Translations under genes and position numbers: made by a program
In this document: piece after piece, positions 57,068 through 64,000 of the stretch
Layout: the number at the start of each line of letters is the position of its first letter
Numbering within the stretch: the stretch's first letter is position 1
Notes under the pieces: generated by a model
Told to the model about the DNA's origin: nothing
Database searches by the model: none
The model's input: the letters and a program-made list of their open reading frames with translations, nothing else
Assembly (NCBI RefSeq): GCF_013410115.1
Contig: NZ_JACCCV010000001.1
Location: forward strand, 2,604,001-2,668,000
Reading direction: 5' to 3'
Origin: Tunturiibacter gelidiferens
GTDB lineage: Bacteria; Acidobacteriota; Terriglobia; Terriglobales; Acidobacteriaceae
DNA: 64,000 bases

Positions 57068-58414
57068 ATGAATTTGTATTTCTGGAAACAAGGTTTAGCG
57101 CTTTCCTGTCTCGCATTAATCCTCACGACAAGCGACAGCTTATCGGCTCAACAGGCTTTGCCGGCCTACGATCTGCTACTGAGCAGCGGTCATGTCCTCG
57201 ATGACAAGAACCACCTCGACGCCATTATGGACGTCGCAATCAAAGACGGTCGAGTTGCAAAGGTTGCCGCGCACATTCCCGCAACCGATGCGCTAAAGAC
57301 CATTGACGTTAAGGGACTGTATGTCACCCCCGGGCTCATTGACCTTCACGTTCATGTCTACGCGGGCACGGGTGAGCGTAACTCCTATGCTGGCGACAAC
57401 AGCGTTCCGCCGGATGGCTTCACCTTCCGTGTGGGCGTAACGACCGTGGTCGACGCGGGTTGCTCTGGCTGGCGTAACTTCGAAGACTTCAAGGACCGCA
57501 TCATCGATCGTTCGAAGACTAGAGTCTTTGCGATGCTCAATATCGTCGGTTCAGGAATGCGCGGGGGTAAGTACGAACAGAACACCGCTGACATGGACGG
57601 AGTGGCAACCGCGGCGATGGCTCTCAAGTATCCCGACACGATTGTCGGAATCAAGACCGCACACTTTGAAGGCCCAGAATGGACGCCAGTCGAGCAGGCT
57701 GTTATCGCCGGGACCCGCGCAAACATTCCCGTTATGGTTGACTTCGGTGTCGATCGCCCAAGTCGTCCGATTCTCGATCTAATGACCCAGAAGCTTCGTC
57801 CTGGCGATATATACACCCACATGTACTCTGGCCTTCGCCATGAGCAGGATCCCGTCACGCTGGGTCCGAGCAAAGCTCTCATCGAGGGTCGCAAGCGTGG
57901 TATCTACTTCGACGTTGGCCAAGGAGGTGGCAGCTTCAAGTGGTCGCTCGCAATTCCTATGATCAAGGATGGATTTATCCCCGATTCCATTTCGACCGAT
58001 TTACACATCACCAGTATGAACGCGGCTATGAAAGACGAGCTGAACGTTGCCGATAAGATCATGGCCGTGGGCGTGCCTCTCAAGGAGGTCGTTGCGGAAA
58101 TGACCTCTCATCCTGCCCGGGAGATTCGCCATGAAGAACTCGGGAATCTCTCTGAAGGCTCGATTGCGGACATCGCGGTCCTTCGTCTGGAAAAGGGCAA
58201 GTTCGGATTTACCGACATGGAGGACAAGCGCCTCGATAGCAACCAGAAGCTTGTCTGTGAGCTCACCATCAAGGACGGAAAGATCGTGTACGACCTGAAT
58301 GGAATCAGCGCCACGCTATGGACGGTGAAGCCGGACGCTAACGAAAAAGAGGCGTACCGATGGAGCACCTTCGCACCTCGCCACGCAGAGGCAAGTACAG
58401 ACACCGAACATTAA
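57068..58414 (+). CDS. Exported amidohydrolase-superfamily enzyme (EF_0837/AHA_3915 type)
   Basis: 448 residues; GGGGAG 2 nt before the ATG, and a signal peptide (LALSCLALILTTSDSLSAQQ). The amidohydrolase motifs are TPGLIDLHVHVYAG (His94, His96), a candidate bridging Lys in VGIKTAHF (near 195), THMYSG, and STDLH for the catalytic Asp. The closest family I recognise is the EF_0837/AHA_3915 deacetylase/amidohydrolase group, whose cytoplasmic members are often encoded beside SelA-like ammonia-lyases. It would hydrolyse an amide, lactam or N-acyl bond. Last gene of the operon; a terminator overlaps its stop. Confidence 0.85.
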   Translation: MNLYFWKQGLALSCLALILTTSDSLSAQQALPAYDLLLSSGHVLDDKNHLDAIMDVAIKDGRVAKVAAHIPATDALKTIDVKGLYVTPGLIDLHVHVYAGTGERNSYAGDNSVPPDGFTFRVGVTTVVDAGCSGWRNFEDFKDRIIDRSKTRVFAMLNIVGSGMRGGKYEQNTADMDGVATAAMALKYPDTIVGIKTAHFEGPEWTPVEQAVIAGTRANIPVMVDFGVDRPSRPILDLMTQKLRPGDIYTHMYSGLRHEQDPVTLGPSKALIEGRKRGIYFDVGQGGGSFKWSLAIPMIKDGFIPDSISTDLHITSMNAAMKDELNVADKIMAVGVPLKEVVAEMTSHPAREIRHEELGNLSEGSIADIAVLRLEKGKFGFTDMEDKRLDSNQKLVCELTIKDGKIVYDLNGISATLWTVKPDANEKEAYRWSTFAPRHAEASTDTEH

Positions 58415-58430
58415 GTCTTCGGTGTCTTTT
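58400..58430 (+). terminator. Rho-independent terminator of the exported-enzyme operon
   Basis: GACACCGAA and TTCGGTGTC, 9-bp stem with a 9-nt loop, followed at once by TTTT. It spans the stop codon of the amidohydrolase gene (58414). Confidence 0.8.
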
Positions 58431-58494
58431 AGACTCGCTCACGCTGGACAGTTCAATTCCACAGAGGGGTCACGTTCATCGACTCGGTCTATGT

Positions 58495-58605
58495 GACGAG
58501 CTCATTTGGGAATCAGACGCTCAAGAACTCTTAAGGCACGCGAACGTTAGGATCACGTTGGCGGTGAACTCCCACAAGCGTTCGGCTCGGAGCAAGGTTT
58601 GCTAA
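58495..58605 (+). pseudogene. Tyrosine-recombinase (phage integrase) C-terminal remnant
   Basis: A plus-strand frame reads LIWESDAQELLRHANVRITL then AVNSHKRSARSKVC, matching the end of the catalytic domain of tyrosine recombinases (pattern QELLRHANVRITLDxYTQA...K..A..KV). The stretch with the nucleophile Tyr appears deleted, and there is no start or upstream domain. A scar of a former integrated element, between two convergent gene groups. Confidence 0.6.
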
Positions 58606-58683
58606 GATGATGATTCCGAATCTGGATGAAACGAAGGTGCTGTAACCTCAAATCGCTCAATAGGTTTCTTACTAAATCCATAT

Positions 58684-61350
58684 TTAGGGTGGAAGTATTA
58701 GCGTATTTTGCACGCTGAAGGCGGCGGTTTTTACAAGACGGCTGTCAGCAGGTTGAGCTCCGCCTACCGCAACAACATAACTACCAGGAACAACAGCTCG
58801 ATTGCCCTTATCGTCTACTTGGGAAAGGATGCGACAATCAAGAGTAAAAGTGACATGCATCGTCTCGCCGGGTTTTAGGTGTAGGCGCGTGAAACCGGCG
58901 AGGGCAAGGTTGGGGGACACCGAGGAGTGAGGTGATATCAGATAGAGTTCCGCAACTTCGTCCCCCTCTCGAATGCCTGTGTTCTTTACATCGGCTTCAG
59001 CTGTAAGGGAGTCACCGGCCTTGAGGTTTGAACTAGAGAGCCTGAGGTTTTGGTAAGAAAAAGTGGTGTAGCTAAGGCCATACCCGAAACCATAAAGCGG
59101 TTTGCTCTTGAAGTAACGATAAGTTCGGTTGGCCATGGAATAGTCATCAAAGGCGGGCAGTTGTTCGACCCCAGCGTAGAAGGTCACGGGAAGACGCCCA
59201 CCGGGGTTGTTCTGCCCGCTTAGTGTTTCAGCAATTGCTTCCGATCCGGCTTCACCGGGGTACCAGGCTTCGAGGATGGCTTTGGCATGCTCATGAGCCC
59301 AATTTACGGAGAGAGCAGACCCGTTCATGAGAACGACCACCAGCGGCTTGCCGGTTGCCGTGAGGGCTTCCAGAAGTTCTTGCTGCGCAGCGGGAAGCTT
59401 GATGTCGGTGCGGTCTCCGCCCGAGAAACCTTCGACATGGAGAGGCATCTCTTCACCCTCAAGATTGGGAGATAAACCTACAAACGCAACAATGACTTCA
59501 GATTTCTGAGCGATAGCGACGGCTTCTTTTCGTAGATAGGAAGACTGTGGGGTCCACTCGAGTGAGAGGTCTGCGCCACGGAGGGGAGCATGATGAATGT
59601 ACTCGACCTTAAAGTCATGTGGATCGGTGTCCACGAAATTCAACCGAAAGTGCGAATCCGAATTCGAGTCACTCCCTGACAGAGAGTCACTCGCAATCAG
59701 TTCTCCATCAACAAAGATCTTAAATTGCTCATGTCCCGTGCAAGGATAGCAGTCACCAAAGTGCATAGTGAGCGCAAGGTCCCCCGTTTGAGGGGCTGTG
59801 ATGGTTCCGGTCCAGCGGACGGCAAAGCTATTGGAGGGGACGCCAGGCGTCGGTGAGGCGGAGTTCCAGTCGAAATCAATTGCTTTGTCAATACGGGTCG
59901 TTACAGGTTTGCCTTCAAAGGTGCCCCCGGAAAAGTACTCACCCTTTAGTCCGTTTTCGGTAGCTGATTTGCTGGGATGAAACACGGTGCGAGGAATAGG
60001 CAGAGGCACCTGGTCTGCGTACGGCGAGCCCTGAGCGTAGAGAATCCTTGAGTTTCTAAACTCAGCGGCGATGGCGTCCACCGGAAGTTTCGCGTCTTCG
60101 GCAATTGCGTTGTAGTTGCCTTCTATGGCCGCCAAAGAAGCCGCATTAGGTCCTACAACGGCAATTGTGCGAGTGTTCAGGTTGAGCGGTAGAAAAGAAG
60201 AGTCGTTCTTTAGTAGCACCATTGACTCCCTGGCCGCGGTTTTAGCCACTTCTTTGTGGGAGGGGGAGTTCACTTCAGAGAAGGGAATTGCAGCATAAGG
60301 AACCTTGAAAGCGTCATCGAAAAGGCCGAGGCGGTAGCGCGCAAGGAGCAGCCGCTTGAGGGAAACATCGATTTGCAATTCGCTAATGAGATGTTTTTTC
60401 AGAGCTTCGGTGAGGGCGAGATAGGTATCGCCGCAGTTTGTGTCTGTGCCGGCTTCAATGCCTGCGACAGCTGCTGCCTCCTTGCTCGGCGAGGTATGAT
60501 GTGCAGTCATTTCATAGAAGTCGTCGATGGCCCCGCAATCAGAGGTGACGAAGCCTTTGAAGGACCAGTCGTCGCGAAGAATGCTTTGGAGGAGGTACTT
60601 GTTTGCGCAGGCAGGATAGTCGTTGATCGAGTTATAGGCGCACATGATCGAAGCGGCTTTGGCTTCGGTAATGGTGGCCCGGAAGGCGGGAAGATAGGTA
60701 TCCCACAGATCGTGAGGTGAGGGATCAACGTTGGCGCTGTGACGTGTGGATTCTGGACCGCTGTGTACGGCGTAGTGCTTAGGAGTAGCGATTGCCCTCA
60801 AATAATCTGGATTATCTCCCTGTAGACCTTCGACGAACGCTACGCCCAGACGCCCGGTAAGGAAGGGATCTTCCCCGTAAGTTTCTTGGCCGCGGCCCCA
60901 CCTCGGATCGCGGAAGATATTGATATTCGGCGACCAGATAGTGAGACCGTAGTAAATGGAATGAATGTTAAGGCGTACGGCTTCGTTGTATTTAGCGCGT
61001 GCTTCGATGGATATGGCTGTTGAGATCTGGTGTATGAGTGGAGCGTCCCACGTGGCGGCCATACCGATAGCCTGAGGAAAGAGTGTGGCGTATCCGGAAC
61101 GGGCAACGCCATGAAGACCTTCACTCCAATAGTCATAGGCAGGAAGATTAAGACGTGGGATTGCTGGCGCAGTGTTGATGAGTTGAGCGACTTTCTCGTC
61201 GAGTGTCATGCGTGACACGAGGTCGTTGACTCGCTCATCGTTGGAAAGGTAGGAATCCAGATAAGGAAGCTGCTTTGACGATTGCGCGAACGAGCCAAAA
61301 GGCATAAGACTTAACACGAGAAAAAAAGCGGAGACCAAGCGCAGCCACAT
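58684..61350 (-). CDS. GH3 glycoside hydrolase with PA14 insert (beta-glucosidase/xylosidase type)
   Basis: 888 residues from the ATG at 61350 (GGAG 11 nt upstream); the frame opens 19 residues earlier at 61407. A signal peptide (FFLVLSLMPFGSFAQ) precedes the GH3 barrel: WSEGLHGVARSG, WGRGQETYGEDP, KHYAVHSGP and GFVTSDCGAID with the nucleophile Asp near 272. A PA14 module (GLKGEYFSGG onward, about 465-610) is inserted in the second domain, and a fibronectin-III-like domain ends the protein. The overall form suits beta-glucosidase or beta-xylosidase secreted enzymes. It faces the exported operon and is likely separate from it. Confidence 0.87.
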   Translation of the reverse strand: MWLRLVSAFFLVLSLMPFGSFAQSSKQLPYLDSYLSNDERVNDLVSRMTLDEKVAQLINTAPAIPRLNLPAYDYWSEGLHGVARSGYATLFPQAIGMAATWDAPLIHQISTAISIEARAKYNEAVRLNIHSIYYGLTIWSPNINIFRDPRWGRGQETYGEDPFLTGRLGVAFVEGLQGDNPDYLRAIATPKHYAVHSGPESTRHSANVDPSPHDLWDTYLPAFRATITEAKAASIMCAYNSINDYPACANKYLLQSILRDDWSFKGFVTSDCGAIDDFYEMTAHHTSPSKEAAAVAGIEAGTDTNCGDTYLALTEALKKHLISELQIDVSLKRLLLARYRLGLFDDAFKVPYAAIPFSEVNSPSHKEVAKTAARESMVLLKNDSSFLPLNLNTRTIAVVGPNAASLAAIEGNYNAIAEDAKLPVDAIAAEFRNSRILYAQGSPYADQVPLPIPRTVFHPSKSATENGLKGEYFSGGTFEGKPVTTRIDKAIDFDWNSASPTPGVPSNSFAVRWTGTITAPQTGDLALTMHFGDCYPCTGHEQFKIFVDGELIASDSLSGSDSNSDSHFRLNFVDTDPHDFKVEYIHHAPLRGADLSLEWTPQSSYLRKEAVAIAQKSEVIVAFVGLSPNLEGEEMPLHVEGFSGGDRTDIKLPAAQQELLEALTATGKPLVVVLMNGSALSVNWAHEHAKAILEAWYPGEAGSEAIAETLSGQNNPGGRLPVTFYAGVEQLPAFDDYSMANRTYRYFKSKPLYGFGYGLSYTTFSYQNLRLSSSNLKAGDSLTAEADVKNTGIREGDEVAELYLISPHSSVSPNLALAGFTRLHLKPGETMHVTFTLDCRILSQVDDKGNRAVVPGSYVVAVGGAQPADSRLVKTAAFSVQNTLILPP

Positions 61351-61712
61351 AGAACGAGTTTCTCCAAAGACATTAAGCAATCCTACCCTCTTGGTGATCG
61401 GTTCCATCCCAGTTGCTTATTCGACTGAATCCTCCATCCGTATTTCATTGGAGAACTTCCGAGCGATCATCGAGATCCCATAAGCTGCACTAAATCGATG
61501 CAATCCAATCATGATCTTTCGCTCATTCTGGGGATTACCTCCCTTGCTCCATTGTTGGATTTTGCTGTGCTTAGCTCATGCGGGAATTCGACATGTGCTC
61601 CCGCATTGAAAAGTGCAGCTTCCTTTGAAGAATGATGAAGCTATTGCGGGCCGTGCGGACGTATACTTTCCGACATCTGTTGATGCAAATGGTGTGGGTT
61701 TGGAGGCAGTTT

Positions 61713-63257
61713 ATGAAGATCCGATCCGGATGCCGGTTACTCCTCGCAATGGCGTTTCCGATGGTGGTCTGCGTTGCGGCAGGAGCGCAAAGTGGAGTGG
61801 TTGGGACACAGGCTAGTGAAACTGCCGTTTCACGTGCTGTGCCGGAGGCGAAAGTCGCGAGGGACAGCAACGGGGCGCTTCCAGGCGATTCGCATGTGAG
61901 GATCGTCCGACTGAGCGATGTGAAAGGCACGCTGCAACTGGATCGCAAGACTGGCAATGGCTTTGAGGCGACGATGCCAAATATGCCTATTGTCGAAGGC
62001 GAGAAACTCCGAACGGGCGAGGGTTACGCGGAGGTGGAGTTCGAAGACAACAGCACTTTGCATTTAGCCCCAAATTCGCTGGTCGAGTTCCCGCTGCTGG
62101 CGCTGCGCAGTTCTGGGACAAAAGCCTCAACGGTTAACGTGGTAAGGGGGACAGTCTATGTGAATCTCGAAAGCACCAAGGGCAATGAGTTTCTGCTCTG
62201 GGCTTGCGGCAGGAAGATGACGGTTGCGCCTGCAACACATCTGCGGGTGACAGTCGAGGGGGAGAAGACGGTCCTGTCAGTCTTCAACGGGAACGTCACG
62301 GTGGAGCGCGGTTCGGAGACAACTCTGGTCAACAAGAAACAATCGCTGACGCTAGGCGCCGATCAGGTGACTGTCGCCAAGAAGATTGATCAGGGTCCCT
62401 ATGACGCTTGGGATAAGGATTCGAACGACTACCACGCACGATATTCGCGAGCCAATACATTCGCCGGTTCAGGATCCTCGTATGGTCTAAGCGACCTCAA
62501 CTACTATGGGAGCTTTATCAACGGTGGGGGGTATGGTAGTTTCTGGCAGCCTTATCTTGTCAGCGCAGGCTGGAATCCCTATCAAAACGGGGTGTGGGCT
62601 CTGTATCCCGGGGCGGGCTACTCCTGGGTCTCGCCCTATCCATGGGGATGGCTGCCATATCATTCGGGCACGTGGTCCTTCTACCCGGGGTACGGTTGGG
62701 GCTGGCAGCCGGGCGGCGTTTGGAACGGGTTGAACAACATAGTGGTCACTAGTGGGCAGACGGCTGGTACACTCGCTCAAAATCCTGTGCGCTCGCCGCT
62801 GCGGCCTGCTGTTCCGCAAAAGCCTGGAGACGGCGCATCTCCATCTTCGCTGGTGCTCGCTGGTGACAAGCCGATAGTTTTTTCCAAAGAAGACAAGCCA
62901 GGAAACTTTGTGTTTCAAAAGAACTCAGCAGGGTTGGGGGTTCCGAGGGGATCGCTTGGGGACCTGAGCAAGATTTCGAATCATGTTGAGCAGCATGGAT
63001 CCGCAAGCATGCCAGTGTATGCTTCTTCGCCTTCTCTATCGACGGGCGGGTCCGACCATGGGGCGAACGTTGGGCCAGTAATTCTGAAGGCCGGATCGCC
63101 TGTCTCAAGCGACAATTCGTCTTTCCCTTCCGCGTCGCGACCGGGGCCTTACACAGGGTCTTCGTCGCAGACAACCCCGCTGTCGCACAGCGGAGCCGCT
63201 TCAGCATCTGGAGGTTCAAGCGGTGGCGGCAGCCGCCCCGGCTCGAGCCCCAAGTGA
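61713..63257 (+). CDS. FecR-domain envelope protein with aromatic repeat region
   Basis: 514 residues from the ATG at 61713, set by GGAGG 6 nt upstream; the open frame begins 27 codons earlier. A signal peptide (LLLAMAFPMVVCVAAGAQ) precedes a FecR-type domain (VRIVRLSDVKGTLQLD, LRTGEGYAEVEFEDNSTLHL). A Trp/Tyr/Gly-rich segment follows (about 265-345: YGSFWQPYLVSAGWN, WLPYHSGTWSFYPGYGWGW), then a low-complexity Ser/Gly/Pro tail. FecR here is not beside a sigma factor, so a structural or surface-adhesion role is more likely than iron sensing. Function unknown. Confidence 0.75.
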   Translation: MKIRSGCRLLLAMAFPMVVCVAAGAQSGVVGTQASETAVSRAVPEAKVARDSNGALPGDSHVRIVRLSDVKGTLQLDRKTGNGFEATMPNMPIVEGEKLRTGEGYAEVEFEDNSTLHLAPNSLVEFPLLALRSSGTKASTVNVVRGTVYVNLESTKGNEFLLWACGRKMTVAPATHLRVTVEGEKTVLSVFNGNVTVERGSETTLVNKKQSLTLGADQVTVAKKIDQGPYDAWDKDSNDYHARYSRANTFAGSGSSYGLSDLNYYGSFINGGGYGSFWQPYLVSAGWNPYQNGVWALYPGAGYSWVSPYPWGWLPYHSGTWSFYPGYGWGWQPGGVWNGLNNIVVTSGQTAGTLAQNPVRSPLRPAVPQKPGDGASPSSLVLAGDKPIVFSKEDKPGNFVFQKNSAGLGVPRGSLGDLSKISNHVEQHGSASMPVYASSPSLSTGGSDHGANVGPVILKAGSPVSSDNSSFPSASRPGPYTGSSSQTTPLSHSGAASASGGSSGGGSRPGSSPK

Positions 63258-63555
63258 AGTGTGGAGAGCATAGCGACACTACACCTCTGTAGAGCTGATG
63301 GATTTGCGCTTGCGGATATCCGTCCAGACTGGCTCATTTCCATGTCCCGGACTGGTGTACAAAAGAACGGCAACTGAGAAAACCCTGTCCTGCCCTGTAA
63401 GAACAATGACGGATATCTTCAGTCTTGTGGCTCACAAGCGACTGAGACCCGTCCTTTGCCTACCCATCCCGGGACCACGCCCTCATCCTCTTCCATAGGC
63501 GCCTGATCGTCGATGAGTGCCGTGGCGGTTTGGCAACAAAACCCGCTTCTGCGGA
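63258..63555. other. 298-bp intergenic region
   Basis: No gene, hairpin with T-run, or repeat recognised in this stretch. Confidence 0.4.
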
Positions 63556-63958
63556 TCATGACCCAATTGGTTCGGAGAGCGATTGTCTGTCACCAGGGAA
63601 GGCTACATTAGCTCGGAAATTTGACATTAGAAGTTTTGCCAGGACGTCCACGAGTTGGGGGTTTTGGCTCGATTGCTGCCAGCTGGTGTGAACGGTTCCC
63701 GAAACACCCAGATAGAACACCTGCAACAGTCCCGTTGGCAGTTGCGCTGCGCTGATTACGTTGTGAGGGAATCCATCCTGGTCCGTTAAACTTATCTCCG
63801 GTGTGGGAAATGGCATGAGCGGACTCCACGATGTGGCGTCGTTTGGACTGCTGTACGAGAACGCCCAGTTCGTTCCACGGTTAGCAACCTGACTGCTGCC
63901 CCAGTTGGCCCAAAGATAGACGCGCCCCTGACCGTAGCCGTCGAGTCGTGGCTCGATT
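63556..63958 (-). pseudogene. Fragment of a secreted protein, N-terminus lost or off frame
   Basis: The minus strand is open from about 63958 to a stop at 63556 and reads GYGQGRVYLWANWGSSQ, NWAFSYSSPNDATSWSP and FPTPEISLTDQDGFPHNV, which looks like the inside of a secreted beta-rich protein. The frame is closed by TGA just upstream and no start fits, except an internal ATG at 63816. Either a remnant or a frame-shifted end of a gene entering from the right edge. Family not recognised. Confidence 0.4.
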
Positions 63959-64000
63959 CAATCTCATTCGCGTCGGGTACCTAACGAGCCTCAACCAGTA

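Noticed and set aside
58550-58566. AACGTTAGGATCACGTT resembling the LacI operator
   Set aside because: Lies inside the recombinase remnant, with a poor right arm and no nearby promoter or start.

Overview
The window looks like a chromosomal segment from a soil acidobacterium, probably class Terriglobia (Granulicella/Edaphobacter/Terriglobus-like). This is inferred from two very large Oar-like TonB-dependent receptors with an N-terminal carboxypeptidase-regulatory-like domain, many glycoside hydrolases, and several Tat-exported catabolic enzymes. I saw no rRNA, tRNA, CRISPR array or intact mobile element.

Region 1 (1-17.6 kb) is a compact hybrid NRPS/PKS locus. A divergent Sfp-type phosphopantetheinyl transferase (cut by the left edge) faces three translationally coupled synthases joined by ATGA overlaps: A(Thr)-PCP, then KS-AT(malonyl)-ACP-aminotransferase-C-A(Gly)-PCP, then C-PCP-TE. 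The specificity residues of the two A domains can be read by eye: DFWNIGMVHK for threonine and DILQLGVIWK for glycine. The assembly line would make a small 3,4-diamino-5-hydroxyhexanoyl-glycine-type chain. The last C-PCP has no A domain. A membrane-anchored alpha/beta hydrolase, a JmjC/cupin-8 dioxygenase candidate and a cysteine-dioxygenase/rhodanese fusion follow on the minus strand.

Region 2 (18-45 kb) is an alpha-galactoside utilisation locus. It holds a mutarotase, a GH27 alpha-galactosidase with two CBM35-like modules, a decayed galactokinase remnant, a DUF5107-TPR protein, a sugar:H+ symporter, a TonB receptor, GH97, a LacI-family regulator, GH95 (with a probable 1-nt frameshift), GH36, a Gfo/Idh/MocA dehydrogenase, a sugar oxidase (bicovalent FAD), a lactonase and a sugar-acid (ACS-type) transporter. 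Four copies of a TAACGTnnACGTTA-like operator lie upstream of the GH27, DUF5107 and TonB-receptor genes. Three of them sit 39-40 nt from a TTGACA -35 box, which defines a candidate LacI regulon. Loss of galK beside an oxidase/lactonase/aldonate-transporter set suggests oxidative rather than Leloir use of the sugar.

Region 3 (45-58.4 kb) combines a propeller-type sensor kinase and NarL-type regulator (ATGA-coupled), a perfect 8-2-8 palindrome, a second TonB receptor and an operon of five proteins that all carry export signals: RraA-like, SelA-like PLP enzyme, RidA-like, a second SelA-like PLP enzyme with a C-terminal beta-rich extension, and an amidohydrolase, closed by a rho-independent terminator. 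This looks like an extracytoplasmic pathway for an amino- or amide-containing nutrient and is the best candidate for an undescribed system.

Region 4 (58.4-64 kb) holds a tyrosine-recombinase scar, a GH3 enzyme with a PA14 insert, a FecR-domain envelope protein, and a degenerate secreted-protein fragment at the right edge.
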